Source: Thalassoroseus pseudoceratinae
GTDB taxonomy: Bacteria; Planctomycetota; Planctomycetia; Planctomycetales; Planctomycetaceae
DNA length: 64,000 nt
Assembly (NCBI RefSeq): GCF_011634775.1
Contig: NZ_JAALXT010000003.1
Coordinates: 186,001 to 250,000 of the forward strand
Direction: 5' to 3'
The position numbers were made by a program, and so were the translations under genes. Position 1 is the stretch's first letter. The number at the start of each line of letters is the position of its first letter. Positions 55,551-64,000 of the stretch are shown piece after piece. The notes beneath the pieces are model-generated. The model ran no database searches. It was not told where the DNA came from and was given only the letters and a program-made list of their open reading frames with translations.

Positions 55551-56105
55551 ATGAACTGTCAACAAGCACGGTCGCAGATTGCTCTGTGGGTTGGCGACGA
55601 CTTGGACGCATCCGCCTGGGAAAGTGTGCAAGAGCATGTCCGCCGTTGTCCCAGTTGTCAGTCTTACCAAACGCGAATGCAGAGAATGCTCGAATTGTTG
55701 GGCGCGAGCGACGACAGCCAAGATCCATCGGCGGAGAGTGAGTTGTCTCACGATAGTCTTTGGCCGGCGTTGGCTGCTCAGCTTCCCAAACCGCAACGCA
55801 AACCCCGCAGCGATGAATTTAACGGGTGGATTCCGGCATTCGCGATGGCGGCTGTTTGTATGGTGATGGTGTTCGCGGTAAGTCGGGTTCCGCAGCGAAC
55901 TGATGATGCCGGTTGGACTTGGGGAAATCGGAAAGGCGTGAGTTCCGAGTTGAACGTGGCACCAGTCTGGTTCCGGTCGGAATCAAACGGTGCGAACACC
56001 GAGGGTGGGATGTCGGCGAGGGATTCGCTGATGGATTTGGACGTAGGGCCGGATTCCTTCTCCAATACACTCCCCCGACCGCAAATGATCTACGTCACTG
56101 AGTAA
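55551..56105 (+). CDS. Membrane anti-sigma factor with zinc-finger (zf-HC2-like) domain
   Basis: The 184-residue protein starts MNCQQARSQIALWVGDDLD, a typical anti-sigma opening. The zinc-binding segment is EHVRRCPSCQSYQ (H29, C33, C36). A membrane helix lies at about 94-112 (GWIPAFAMAAVCMVMVFAVS). The remaining 70 residues are extracytoplasmic and of unknown function. In this family the cytoplasmic part holds the sigma factor until an envelope signal releases it. It directly follows the sigma gene. Confidence 0.88.
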   Translation: MNCQQARSQIALWVGDDLDASAWESVQEHVRRCPSCQSYQTRMQRMLELLGASDDSQDPSAESELSHDSLWPALAAQLPKPQRKPRSDEFNGWIPAFAMAAVCMVMVFAVSRVPQRTDDAGWTWGNRKGVSSELNVAPVWFRSESNGANTEGGMSARDSLMDLDVGPDSFSNTLPRPQMIYVTE

Positions 56106-56120
56106 GCAGGCGTGAGATTG

Positions 56121-56146
56121 GGAGTCGTGACATTCTTGACGACTCC
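56121..56146. terminator. Hairpin after the anti-sigma gene
   Basis: GGAGTCGT (56121-56128) and ACGACTCC (56139-56146) form a perfect 8-base stem with a 10-base loop, 16 bases after the stop. There is no T run, so termination would need Rho or the hairpin may stabilise mRNA. Confidence 0.4.
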
Positions 56147-56311
56147 TGTCATAATGGTCGTTCGGACGGGTCCGAGGCCGTCATTTTGACACCGCTCGAT
56201 GACGTCGCTGACTCCGATCATGTTGAGGCCAGCGTGCTCATCTGAGAAACCGGCCCCGAAACCCGTGACACAATCTGCACTCACTCTAGCCGAGTTGGTT
56301 CGAGAAACATC

Positions 56312-56539
56312 ATGCCGCTTTTTGAGTTCCGCTGCCCCGCTTGTGACAATCAGTTTGAGTACCTGGTCCGCGGGCAAGAGTCCGTACAATGCCCGAAATG
56401 TCAGAATGCGAAGCCGGAAAAGCTGATGAGTGCCGCCGCCGCACATGGGTTCAAGAGTGCGTCGCTGCCGGTTTCTTCCGCGTGTCCCCCCAGCGACGCA
56501 CCGCCCTGTCGGCCGAACTGCTGCCGAATTCCGCAGTAG
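56312..56539 (+). CDS. FmdB-family zinc-ribbon protein
   Basis: This small 75-residue protein begins MPLFEFRCPACDNQFEYLVR, with CPAC and later CPKC cysteine pairs that make one zinc ribbon. That start is the FmdB (CxxC-CxxC-SSSS) family pattern. The C-terminal 25 residues contain additional Cys in SSACPPSDAPPC. Its role is not known beyond a regulatory association of family members. It ends 10 bases before the convergent hydrolase gene's stop codon. Confidence 0.85.
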   Translation: MPLFEFRCPACDNQFEYLVRGQESVQCPKCQNAKPEKLMSAAAAHGFKSASLPVSSACPPSDAPPCRPNCCRIPQ

Positions 56540-56549
56540 TTGGCGTCGT

Positions 56550-58811
56550 TTATTTCTTTGGCTTGGGCCACTGAAGATGACGGTGTAGAAAGTCGAATGT
56601 GCCCTTTGCGTTGATCGTATGTGGGCCGACGAACCATTCAATTTCGCATCGGTCACCAATCCCAAGTTTCGCGTTATACAGTCGACGGACCTTGGCGAAT
56701 TCCGCGCCCACGGTTTTATCGGGAGCGACACCATCGAAGTGCCCGCGTTCCACCATGAATGGCCGGGGAGCAATCAACGCGGCCATCTCAGAATAGTTGA
56801 ATGTTCCACCGAGATTGAATTCATAGATCTCGTATTCTCCGGTCCACACGTAGCTGTGCTTGGCTCTTGTTGAGGCGTTCTTCCAAACCCATTCGTTGAA
56901 GTCCGCCGAGCAGATCGACAACGCATAGTCGGTCACGAGCGCGGGAATTCGCATCGCACTTTTTCCGCCGTACGAAAGTCCGTAAAACCCGATGCGGTCA
57001 GGATCGACTTGCGGTAACGTCTGCAACCAATCGACGATTTGTTGATGTTGCGGCACGATGATGGAGAACAGCGATCGACCCAGTGGATTGGCCTTCCGCT
57101 GAAGTGTGCGAAAACGGTCTTTGAATAAGTACGGATTCTGCGGTGCGAACACGATAAACCCACGTTCGGCCAACTTCGCTGCATAGTCGTGGTAGGCTCG
57201 ATGGTCGTCGAGAAAGGTATCCGTCGGCCGGCCTTCCAACCCATGTTGGCAGACCACCACCGGGCGTTTTTCGCCGTCTTCAATACCTTTGGGCATCAAC
57301 AGCACGCCATAGGCGAAGACATCTGGAAAGACATCCAGCACAACTTCGTATCCCGTCCAATGTTCGTTGTTCCAGGTTGTCCGAGATCGCGGATTGAACG
57401 GCAGCGGTTCGATATCGAATTCCCCAATGACATCCTCACGGAAGGCCGTGCGGTAGTCTTCAATACTTTCAGCGTAGTCTTCCAGTGAATCGGTCTTGAG
57501 GCCCTTGAAGAACTCTTCACGAACATAGGGACTCTCCCGCAACACCCACTGATTATGCCGATCCGCGTTCGCGAGCAATCGTCGTTGCCGAGAAGGACTA
57601 TCGACAATTGATCGGGGGGCTGCTTCGTTCTCGTTTGATTCTTCGGTCGGCAACTTTAATGCTTCCAACAACGCATGGACGGGAGCTTTCTTCACGATGC
57701 TGATCGCTAACCCGTCGTTCTTCGGAAGGATTTGCCGAGCACGATTCACTTCGGCTTGCACATCGTTCGAGGGGACGCGGGCAAGTTTCGCCGGGGCACC
57801 GCCCTCCCCGGGAATTTCCACCTCCGGATACTCCGCATCCAGGACGATTAGCGTTCGTGGAGCGATCATCGTCGCGATTTCGGCATCCCCGAAATGATTG
57901 AGCCGTCCGAAGACGTTGCGACTAATCGGTTCCTCCCAAGATCGTTCGCGTGGCCCGAAATACCCTCCGACACAAACGGCGTCGATTCGCCCATCCAATG
58001 CAGCGGTATACAGGGCAATCATTCCGCCTTCGCCCGTGCCGAGAACTCCGATGGGCACCGCCTCCGAATTTGGAGCGGTCCGATTCAGGAAATCGACACC
58101 GGCAATCACAGTCTGGACTTCATAGCCAACAAGATGCCGTCCCAGCACAAATGCCGACCGATACAGAAACTCACGGTTGGTCAAATTCGCTCGCCCGTTG
58201 CGTTTGGCCCGCTCACGACTGATGAGCGTGGGCACCAGAACCGAATAGCCCTGCTCGACCAATTGTCGAGCGTATTGCCGATCCACCGGCAGCTCACCCG
58301 CGATGCCCGCCAATTCTTCAGGAGATTGGTCAGCGTCCGGGATGACGATGAATGCTCCGTGCGGTTTGCGATCTATCGGGGACAGCAACAGTCCCTCACC
58401 TTCAATCGACGGCTGATCTGGCCAACTCGGCCCCGGATACCCCAATACTGGCCAACGAACAGGCGTGGCAGTCCACGATTTCTGATGGCTCGGTCGCGGG
58501 TTCCCAAGACGCTCGAATTCATCGAACGGCAATCGCGAATCGACGACGCCGAGCATTTTCGCCAATGCGGTACGTTTCTGCTCGATAAACTTTTCGCGTG
58601 ATTTGGACTGCGTGAAAGCCGATTTCCATTCGTTGAACCGTTCAGCGCGTGTCTGGTCGATCTGCCGAAGCAAGAACCGATCAATCCCCGCGACCATTTC
58701 CGAGGCCAAATCGCCTTCCATCGTGAGTGGTTGCGTCTCCGGCAACGGATCGGCTTGCCCAATTGCCGCCAGCAAGTTCACACATAACGCAGCCAACAAA
58801 ATCCGATGCAT
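56550..58811 (-). CDS. Exported protein with two alpha/beta-hydrolase domains
   Basis: From ATG 58811 the product is 753 residues and begins with a signal sequence, MHRILLAALCVNLLAAIGQA; the frame is open upstream to 58904 without a signal-like start. The N-terminal domain (about 90-395) has VLVPTLISRE and the nucleophile-elbow-like GVLGTGEGGMIALYTAALDG, where Ser is replaced (GTGEG), suggesting an inactive copy. The C-terminal domain (about 480-745) has VVCQHGLEGRPTD, a proper elbow GFYGLSYGGKSAMRIP and a late His in FVGPHTINAKGTFDFLHRH. It resembles Planctomycete acetyl-xylan-esterase-like hydrolases. Substrate is unknown. Confidence 0.85.
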   Translation of the reverse strand: MHRILLAALCVNLLAAIGQADPLPETQPLTMEGDLASEMVAGIDRFLLRQIDQTRAERFNEWKSAFTQSKSREKFIEQKRTALAKMLGVVDSRLPFDEFERLGNPRPSHQKSWTATPVRWPVLGYPGPSWPDQPSIEGEGLLLSPIDRKPHGAFIVIPDADQSPEELAGIAGELPVDRQYARQLVEQGYSVLVPTLISRERAKRNGRANLTNREFLYRSAFVLGRHLVGYEVQTVIAGVDFLNRTAPNSEAVPIGVLGTGEGGMIALYTAALDGRIDAVCVGGYFGPRERSWEEPISRNVFGRLNHFGDAEIATMIAPRTLIVLDAEYPEVEIPGEGGAPAKLARVPSNDVQAEVNRARQILPKNDGLAISIVKKAPVHALLEALKLPTEESNENEAAPRSIVDSPSRQRRLLANADRHNQWVLRESPYVREEFFKGLKTDSLEDYAESIEDYRTAFREDVIGEFDIEPLPFNPRSRTTWNNEHWTGYEVVLDVFPDVFAYGVLLMPKGIEDGEKRPVVVCQHGLEGRPTDTFLDDHRAYHDYAAKLAERGFIVFAPQNPYLFKDRFRTLQRKANPLGRSLFSIIVPQHQQIVDWLQTLPQVDPDRIGFYGLSYGGKSAMRIPALVTDYALSICSADFNEWVWKNASTRAKHSYVWTGEYEIYEFNLGGTFNYSEMAALIAPRPFMVERGHFDGVAPDKTVGAEFAKVRRLYNAKLGIGDRCEIEWFVGPHTINAKGTFDFLHRHLQWPKPKK

Positions 58812-59006
58812 CGACCGTCCGCCTTTCCAAACCAATTTCCGGGAATCTTCCACATCATATGAGAGAGTTTTGATGATTAGGCTCTGCCTGGCTTGGGAAG
58901 TCAAGTGTTGGTCGGAGAAAGGTCTTGATCCGTTTCGGGGGATGGACTACGTTCCCCCCTCTCTCTTCTCTGAACTCAATTCGAATTTCTTAACCGGGAG
59001 TTTCCC

Positions 59007-59210
59007 ATGTTGAAGCTCTTGTGCGGTGCGTGCTTACTGTGCGCCTCGACATTCGCCGTCGGATGCCACGACTTGATGCCCCATCGTCTCCAACGCATGA
59101 ATCGCGGCCCGGATATGACCGGTGCTGACGGCTACAATTTCTCCGTGCCCGATCCGATTCCGCCACTGCAACGCGACTCGGAAGACGATTCGACACCGCC
59201 GACCGAATAG
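59007..59210 (+). CDS. Small lipoprotein
   Basis: A 67-residue product. The leader MLKLLCGACLLCASTFAVGC ends in the lipobox AVGC (Cys20). A strong ribosome-binding site (CGGGAG) precedes the ATG. The mature 48 residues are polar and acidic, ending DDSTPPTE; no domain is recognisable. It lies 80 bases upstream of the SDR gene on the same strand. Confidence 0.72.
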   Translation: MLKLLCGACLLCASTFAVGCHDLMPHRLQRMNRGPDMTGADGYNFSVPDPIPPLQRDSEDDSTPPTE

Positions 59211-59290
59211 CTTGACAACCAACGATTTGACTTCCCAGTAGCCATTGGTCATCGTGAACGCAAAACTCATGCGCACGAGGATCATCGAAA

Positions 59291-60064
59291 ATGCTACCGG
59301 GAATCAAGTTGTTCGACCTGCACGGCAAATCCGCAATCATTACCGGCGGGTCCAAGGGACTCGGCCAGGCGATGGCGGCGGGTTTGGCGTCGGCGGGGGC
59401 GAACGTACTGCTCACCAGCCGACACGAGGACGAAGCCAAAGCGGCAGCTGAAGAAATCGCGAAAGATTTCGGTCAGGAAGCCGTCGGCATGGTCGCGGAC
59501 GTGACTGATCCCGAGGACGTCCAAGAAATGACCGAGCGTGCGCTCGATGAATTTGGTCGGATCGACATTCTGATCAACAACGCCGGCATCAACATTCGAG
59601 GTGCGATTGACGAACTCAGCTTCGAGCAATTCCAGCAGGTTCAAGACACGAACGTCAACGGACCGTGGCTGTGTGCTCGAGCGGTTGTGCCACATATGAA
59701 GTCGCGGAAGTACGGTCGCATCATCAATCTGGCGAGCACGCTCGGTGTGGTCGGGCTGGCGAATCGCACGCCGTACACGTCCAGCAAGGGAGCCGTCGTG
59801 CAGATGACGCGGGCCCTCGGTTTGGAACTCGCCGAGTTCGGCATCACCGTCAACGCGATCTGCCCCGGTCCGTTTCTGACGCCGATGAACGAACCGATCG
59901 CCGACTCCGAAGAAGCGAAAAAGTTCATCGTGGGAGCGGTCGCCCTGAACCGTTGGGGCCAGATGGAAGAAATCCAAGGAGCCGCCATCTTCCTGGCCTC
60001 CGACGCCGCCAGCTACATGACCGGCAGCCTCATCACCGTCGACGGAGGCTGGACCGCGAGATGA
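59291..60064 (+). CDS. Short-chain dehydrogenase/reductase (SDR)
   Basis: This 257-residue oxidoreductase has the classical SDR layout: cofactor motif TGGSKGLGQAMAAGL, the NNAGINIRGA strand, LASTLGVVGLAN with the catalytic serine and YTSSKGA containing the Tyr-x-x-x-Lys pair. ICPGPFLTPMNEP and the C-terminal SYMTGSLITVDGGWT complete the fold. Sugar or gluconate dehydrogenase activity is common in such 250-260 residue members, but the substrate cannot be stated. Its stop overlaps the start of the following leucine-rich-repeat gene as ATGA, showing translational coupling. Confidence 0.94.
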   Translation: MLPGIKLFDLHGKSAIITGGSKGLGQAMAAGLASAGANVLLTSRHEDEAKAAAEEIAKDFGQEAVGMVADVTDPEDVQEMTERALDEFGRIDILINNAGINIRGAIDELSFEQFQQVQDTNVNGPWLCARAVVPHMKSRKYGRIINLASTLGVVGLANRTPYTSSKGAVVQMTRALGLELAEFGITVNAICPGPFLTPMNEPIADSEEAKKFIVGAVALNRWGQMEEIQGAAIFLASDAASYMTGSLITVDGGWTAR

Positions 60065-60774
60065 ATGAAACGCCTGTCGATCCCACAACCAAACCGACCA
60101 ACCGCCGGCTCTTCCGTTGGCTACTCGCTGCGATGGTGTTAGCAGTCATGATTACCGCAATCGCCATCGCGTTGCCGGTCTATCGTGATCACCAAGCCGC
60201 CGTAGCGTGGTCCGAAATTGACGGTAGCATTTGGTGGAGTGACGACGACAGCCTAGCACGTATCCCCGAAAGCAATCGACTCGCAGAGAGGTTTAATCAG
60301 CTCGTTCCCCACGTCGCAGTCGCCTACTATGTCAAAGGCGAGCACGAGATGCGCGAACTACTTCCCATCATATCCGATTTCCGAAGACTCGATGTTTTGA
60401 TGATCAACAATACGGCTATGACGTCATCGAACCTACGCCAGATCGCCGTCTATCAACCGGAATTGCGAACCCTCGGATTGTCGCTTTGCTGGGTTTCGGA
60501 CAACACACTTTCCGAGATCGGTCGACTTCAACGACTGACTCAACTCAACCTTTCCCGCGACCACATAACGGATACAGGTCTATCCCATATATCGAAACTC
60601 GAAAACTTAGAGATTCTCGGTCTATCCAGCACCGAGATCACCGACGAAGGCCTATGGCATCTTCGCACCCTCAAGAACCTGCGGGAACTCGACGTGTCCA
60701 ACACTCTCGTCACCGACGAAGGCGTCGAACGATTGCGGGCGGAAATCCCAGGCCTCGAAGTTTGGGATGACTGA
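60061..60774 (+). CDS. Membrane-anchored leucine-rich-repeat protein (first of a pair)
   Basis: The ATG at 60061 overlaps the SDR stop. The 237-residue product has a basic N-terminus and one membrane helix (about 20-42, WLLAAMVLAVMITAIAIALP), then a soluble domain. Residues about 105-235 contain four leucine-rich repeats of 23-24 residues (LEILGLSSTEITDEGLWHLR, LRELDVSNTLVTDEGVERLR), of the type common in Planctomycetes. These repeats bind proteins. The frame is open further upstream to 59665, but that part is the SDR gene. The next gene overlaps its stop. Confidence 0.82.
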   Translation: MNETPVDPTTKPTNRRLFRWLLAAMVLAVMITAIAIALPVYRDHQAAVAWSEIDGSIWWSDDDSLARIPESNRLAERFNQLVPHVAVAYYVKGEHEMRELLPIISDFRRLDVLMINNTAMTSSNLRQIAVYQPELRTLGLSLCWVSDNTLSEIGRLQRLTQLNLSRDHITDTGLSHISKLENLEILGLSSTEITDEGLWHLRTLKNLRELDVSNTLVTDEGVERLRAEIPGLEVWDD

Positions 60775-61520
60775 TGAGCGAATTGATGCCCAAGAAATCC
60801 GATCGGATGAGTGTGGAAGAGAAGCAGTCTCCTAGCCGCCGACTTCGCTGGAGCCTAATTGTCGTCGAGTTGCTTGGCGTATTTCTGGCCTTGAGCATTT
60901 GGCCAATGCTCCGGTATCCGGAACATCAAGCCGCTAGGGAAGCAGAGAGTCTGGGTGGTCGTATCCCCGTTTCCTGGAATCTACCGGAACAACCTCAGTG
61001 GCTTTGGGAATTCTGCAGAAGCCGCCCGATCCGACCGTTGTACAAGTTCTGCTTTTCGACTTATCGAGACGCTTACTTTGTCGGTTGCCATACATCTGCG
61101 ACGGAATCATTGGAATCAATTGAAGCTCTTCAGAACCTGGAAAAACTGTGCCTTGAAGAATTCCAAGTCTCGAGTTCCGACGTGGAGCGACTCAAAGAAT
61201 TCCCGGATCTGAACCAGTTAATTCTCGTTGACTGCCAGCTCTCGTCCGCCGCGATCGAGAAAATTGGTGAGCTGTCCCAATTGGATTGGCTGAGTTTGCC
61301 CCGAAGTTCCATCGAAGATGTAGACATCCAGCATTTGGCGAAATTGAACAAACTCAGGCTATTATATGTCAACAGCACGGGGATAACAGACATTGGTCTT
61401 CTGAAACTCCATTCGCTCAAAAATCTTCGTTGGTTAAATGTGGCCGGAACTGATGTCACCGAGGACGGCATTCAGCGGTTGAAAACGGCACTTCCGGATC
61501 TCGATATACGGAACGAATGA
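60774..61520 (+). CDS. Membrane-anchored leucine-rich-repeat protein (second of a pair)
   Basis: The 248-residue product starts at ATG 60774, which overlaps the stop of the first copy (TGATG). The layout is the same: basic tail, one membrane helix (about 22-42, LRWSLIVVELLGVFLALSIW), linker, and leucine-rich repeats at about 105-245 (LRLLYVNSTGITDIGLLKLH, LRWLNVAGTDVTEDGIQRLK). The pair appears to come from a tandem duplication followed by much divergence. Coupling of all three genes from the SDR onward implies one transcript. Confidence 0.82.
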   Translation: MSELMPKKSDRMSVEEKQSPSRRLRWSLIVVELLGVFLALSIWPMLRYPEHQAAREAESLGGRIPVSWNLPEQPQWLWEFCRSRPIRPLYKFCFSTYRDAYFVGCHTSATESLESIEALQNLEKLCLEEFQVSSSDVERLKEFPDLNQLILVDCQLSSAAIEKIGELSQLDWLSLPRSSIEDVDIQHLAKLNKLRLLYVNSTGITDIGLLKLHSLKNLRWLNVAGTDVTEDGIQRLKTALPDLDIRNE

Positions 61521-61529
61521 TGCGAACAA

Positions 61530-61557
61530 TTGCGGTCGGCGGTGCGTCTCCTATAAT
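61530..61557 (+). promoter_or_regulatory. Putative sigma-70 promoter of aspS
   Basis: TTGCGG (61530-61535) and a perfect TATAAT (61552-61557) are 16 bases apart, roughly 57 bases before the aspS start. It lies just downstream of the second leucine-rich-repeat gene. Confidence 0.55.
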
Positions 61558-61613
61558 GGGCGTCGCTTTGGCTGATTTTAATTGGTTTGAGATACCCTTC
61601 GGAAAGTAATTTC

Positions 61614-63410
61614 GTGCACCGCACCAAGACTTGTGGCGAACTTCGGGCCGGCGATGTCGGCGAAACAGTGAGATTGTGTGGCTGGGTGGAAAGCTACCGC
61701 GATCACGGTAAAGGCTTGCTGTTCGTCGACTTACGCGACCGATACGGCAAGACGCAGATCGTTTTTAAGGTCGACGAGGAATCTTCATATTCTGGAGATG
61801 CTCACGATCTGCGGAAGGAAGATGTCATCGGCGTGACCGGCGTCGTGCGGGATCGCGGTGTCGATGGCGAAGGCAAAAGCCTGACGAATCCGAAACTCGC
61901 GACGGGGGAAATCGAAGTCGTCGCGCAAGATTTGACCGTCTTCAACAAAAGCCAACCGCCGCCGTTTGAGCCGAACCAGGCGGAACTGCCGAACGAAGAA
62001 CTCCGGTTGAAGTACCGCTTTCTCGATCTGCGTCGCACGAAACTGCAAGAAAACATGCGGATTCGGCATCAGTTGGCGAAGATCACACGTGATTACTTTA
62101 ACGACCTCGATTTCTTGGAAATCGAAACGCCAATGCTCGGTCGGAGCACACCGGAAGGAGCGCGAGATTACCTGGTTCCCAGCCGCGTTCACGAAGGTTC
62201 GTTCTACGCGTTGCCGCAATCTCCGCAAATTTACAAGCAGATTCTGATGGTCGCCGGTTACGACCGGTATTATCAAATCGCCCGTTGCTTCCGAGATGAA
62301 GACTTACGAGCCGATCGGCAACCGGAGTTCACGCAGATCGACTTGGAAATGGCCTTCGTTGAGCGGGACGACATTTTCCGCATCATCGACGGATTGGTCG
62401 CAGCGTTCGTGAAGGAGATTCAAGGCAAGGAGATGACCACGCCGCTGCCGCGATTCAGTCATCGCGAAGTCATGGAAGTCTACGGCAGCGACAAACCGGA
62501 CCTGCGGTATGGAATGAAGCTCGTCGATATCAGTGGTTTGGTCGCCGACAGTGATTTTGGTGTGTTCAAGAACACCATTTCCGGCGGTGGTCGGGTACGG
62601 GGGCTGAACGCCAAGGGAGCCGCCGACAAATATAGTCGTAAGAATATCGACGAACTGACGGCGTTCGTTGGCGATTACGGTGCCCGCGGGTTGGCCTTCT
62701 TCCGCGTGAAGGAAGGTGCCCTCGATTCGCCAATCGCCAAGTTCCTCTCCGCCGAGAAGCACGCTGCAATCATCGAAGCGATGGGAGCCGAAAACGGCGA
62801 CTTGCTGTTCTTCGTTGCGGATAAAGACAAAGTCAGTTCGCCCGCGTTGGCAGCGTTGCGAAGCCGTCTCGGCAAAGAGCTTGAACTGTTCGATCCCACC
62901 GAGATCAACGCCGCTTGGGTCATCGACTTTCCGCTCGTCATGTGGAACGAAGACGAAAACCGTTGGGATGCAGAACACCATCCGTTCTGCTCGGTGGTCG
63001 AGGAAGACATTCCGAAACTCACCGAAGACCCAGCGATGGTGCGGGCTCAGTCTTACGATTTGATCGTGAATGGATACGAAGCGGCTAGCGGGAGTATCCG
63101 GATCCATGACCCAGCCGTGCAGCAAACCATCTTCGATCTCTTGAACATCTCACCGGAGCAAGCGGAATCCCGGTTTGGGTTCCTCTTGGAGGCGCTTCGG
63201 TACGGTGCCCCACCACACGGTGGGATTGCGTTGGGGCTTGACCGGTGGGTGATGATGTTCACCGGCGACGACAACATCCGCGACGTCATCGCCTTCCCGA
63301 AAACGCAGAAAGCGTCGGACTTGCTCAGCGGTGCACCGGCGGAAGTTGATGATCACCAGCTTCGCGACTTGCACATTAAGCTGAATCTGCCACCGGCTCC
63401 GCCGAAGTAG
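61614..63410 (+). CDS. aspS: Aspartyl-tRNA synthetase
   Basis: This cytosolic class II synthetase charges tRNA-Asp. I choose GTG 61614, preceded by GGAAAG at eight bases, giving 598 residues that begin [20 protein letters not shown] like other AspRS N-termini; a TTG at 61587 would add nine residues. The OB-fold anticodon domain covers about 10-105. Motif 2 includes [20 protein letters not shown], and motif 3 is in [15 protein letters not shown] bacterial-type GAD insertion lies at about 285-410. The bacterial length fits either the discriminating or the AspX (Asp/Asn) form; the sequence alone does not decide. Confidence 0.97.
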   Translation: MHRTKTCGELRAGDVGETVRLCGWVESYRDHGKGLLFVDLRDRYGKTQIVFKVDEESSYSGDAHDLRKEDVIGVTGVVRDRGVDGEGKSLTNPKLATGEIEVVAQDLTVFNKSQPPPFEPNQAELPNEELRLKYRFLDLRRTKLQENMRIRHQLAKITRDYFNDLDFLEIETPMLGRSTPEGARDYLVPSRVHEGSFYALPQSPQIYKQILMVAGYDRYYQIARCFRDEDLRADRQPEFTQIDLEMAFVERDDIFRIIDGLVAAFVKEIQGKEMTTPLPRFSHREVMEVYGSDKPDLRYGMKLVDISGLVADSDFGVFKNTISGGGRVRGLNAKGAADKYSRKNIDELTAFVGDYGARGLAFFRVKEGALDSPIAKFLSAEKHAAIIEAMGAENGDLLFFVADKDKVSSPALAALRSRLGKELELFDPTEINAAWVIDFPLVMWNEDENRWDAEHHPFCSVVEEDIPKLTEDPAMVRAQSYDLIVNGYEAASGSIRIHDPAVQQTIFDLLNISPEQAESRFGFLLEALRYGAPPHGGIALGLDRWVMMFTGDDNIRDVIAFPKTQKASDLLSGAPAEVDDHQLRDLHIKLNLPPAPPK

Positions 63411-63445
63411 GTTTCCGTTTGAGGATGTTCCGAACATTCAGACAT

Positions 63446-63480
63446 GCCCCGGCTTTGAGCACTAAGTTCAATGCCGGGGC
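63446..63480. terminator. Weak hairpin between aspS and the glycosyltransferase gene
   Basis: GCCCCGGC (63446-63453) and GCCGGGGC (63473-63480) form a perfect 8-base GC-rich stem with a 19-base loop. The following sequence TGTTTCATTG has no clean T run. It lies between convergent genes and may serve aspS. Confidence 0.4.
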
Positions 63481-63495
63481 TGTTTCATTGTGACC

Positions 63496-63999
63496 CTATT
63501 CTCGTTCCATCAGCAGCCGCGAAATCCATTGTTGGAGTCGAATCTGTTCGCCGAGCGGAGCGGGCAGATTCGCGAGTGCATAGGCCATTGGTTCGAGGTC
63601 TTCGTCAGTGTCGACGTCGGAAAGCGTTGGCAGTTCGTGAATGGGACCGAACGATCTAATTGCGGCCAACAATTGGTCTGCGGTCGTCGGTTCGCTGTAG
63701 GAAACGGATCGCCAAACGTTCGGAGGAATCGGGGAGTTCCCGCCGAAGAGGTAGAATCCACCGTCGTCGGCCCGGCCGATTACGAACTGTGGGTTCTCTG
63801 TTTGGGCGAGAACTCGGTGGGCTTCGGTGAGAATCTCGCTGGTGATTTGCGGAGTGTCGGCACCGATCAAAACCGCTTGCCGATTCTGGTCACGCAACGT
63901 CGAATAGATTCGATCCAAGCGGTCGGCTAAGTTTCCATCGCCTTGCCACACCGTCGGCAATCCCGACCACAACACGTTGTCTTGTCCGGCTTGTTCCGC
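63496..63999 (-). CDS. DUF2064 (TIGR04282-type) glycosyltransferase, 5' end outside window
   Basis: The frame is open to the right edge of the window, so the N-terminus is missing. The visible C-terminal 167 residues contain QAVLIGADTPQITSEILTEA, with the DTP motif of DUF2064, and FVIGRADDGGFYLFGG, which are typical of this nucleotidyltransferase-like glycosyltransferase family (related in fold to CofC/MobA). Members are of largely unknown substrate. The C-terminus ends QQWISRLLMERE. It converges with aspS. Confidence 0.88.
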   Translation of the reverse strand, partial: AEQAGQDNVLWSGLPTVWQGDGNLADRLDRIYSTLRDQNRQAVLIGADTPQITSEILTEAHRVLAQTENPQFVIGRADDGGFYLFGGNSPIPPNVWRSVSYSEPTTADQLLAAIRSFGPIHELPTLSDVDTDEDLEPMAYALANLPAPLGEQIRLQQWISRLLMERE

Positions 64000-64000
64000 G

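Noticed and set aside
59665-60060. N-terminal extension of the first leucine-rich-repeat gene
   Set aside because: This stretch is out-of-frame reading of the SDR gene; composition is Arg/Ser/Gly-rich nonsense and the ATG at 60061 overlaps the SDR stop neatly.
62304-63125. 273-codon open frame opposite aspS
   Set aside because: Antisense to conserved synthetase motifs 2 and 3 regions; no support of its own.

Overview
The window is about 64 kb of a Planctomycete chromosome, probably from the Planctomycetaceae/Gimesiaceae side of the phylum. The evidence is lineage-typical protein families: a LEPR-XLL N-terminus with LVIVD repeats, a PSD-cytochrome (DUF1587/1595/1592/1588/1585) next to a DUF1552 protein, a DUF1501 protein, BatA-like VWA proteins and several lineage-specific lipoproteins. 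Genes are densely packed on both strands. I see no rRNA, tRNA, CRISPR array, insertion sequence or phage gene, so this is chromosomal core and lineage-specific DNA, not an island.

Layout. 1-4.6 kb: secreted LVIVD protein (runs off the left edge), then PSD cytochrome and DUF1552 protein. 4.6-6.5 kb: glutamate dehydrogenase and a cNMP-binding protein. 6.6-10.7 kb: sugar-type ABC importer (binding lipoprotein, permease, double ATPase). 10.8-16.2 kb: TPR lipoprotein, membrane protein, enolase, QueG, DapB. 16.3-21 kb: lipoprotein, response regulator with an anti-sigma-type ATPase domain, LysM protein, DUF1501 protein. 21-26.7 kb: VWA protein, PssA and Psd (overlapping genes of phosphatidylethanolamine synthesis), DUF1326 protein, HMA lipoprotein. 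26.7-33.5 kb: CCA-adding enzyme, Gfo/Idh oxidoreductase, TPR protein, PLP decarboxylase, peptidase-like protein. 33.5-39.5 kb: an AT-rich gap, a 947-aa VWA protein, PepD, NAD(P)H-hydrate dehydratase. 39.6-46.1 kb: a compact minus-strand run of two CrtI/CrtN-type desaturase/oxidases with an aldehyde dehydrogenase between them, followed by two uncharacterised genes. 46.4-50.1 kb: ABC-2 permease, PqiA-like and MCE (PqiB-like) proteins. 50.1-56.5 kb: thioredoxin-YHS protein, AddA-type helicase-nuclease, ECF sigma factor with anti-sigma, FmdB zinc ribbon. 56.5-64 kb: double alpha/beta hydrolase, small lipoprotein, SDR oxidoreductase with two overlapping leucine-rich-repeat genes, AspRS, and a DUF2064 glycosyltransferase running off the right edge.

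How the genes work together. The clearest units are the importer operon, the psd-pssA pair, the carotenoid unit (desaturation, then terminal oxidation, then aldehyde to acid), the PqiA/MCE envelope-lipid unit with a nearby ABC-2 permease, and the sigma/anti-sigma pair. The most unusual items are the MCE protein with a degenerate trypsin-like tail, the TTG-started aldehyde dehydrogenase coupled to the upstream carotenoid gene, the response regulator carrying its own anti-sigma kinase-type domain, a sharp palindrome ahead of the DUF1501 gene, and Psd with a large membrane N-terminal extension. No single locus is clearly a new defence or mobile system.
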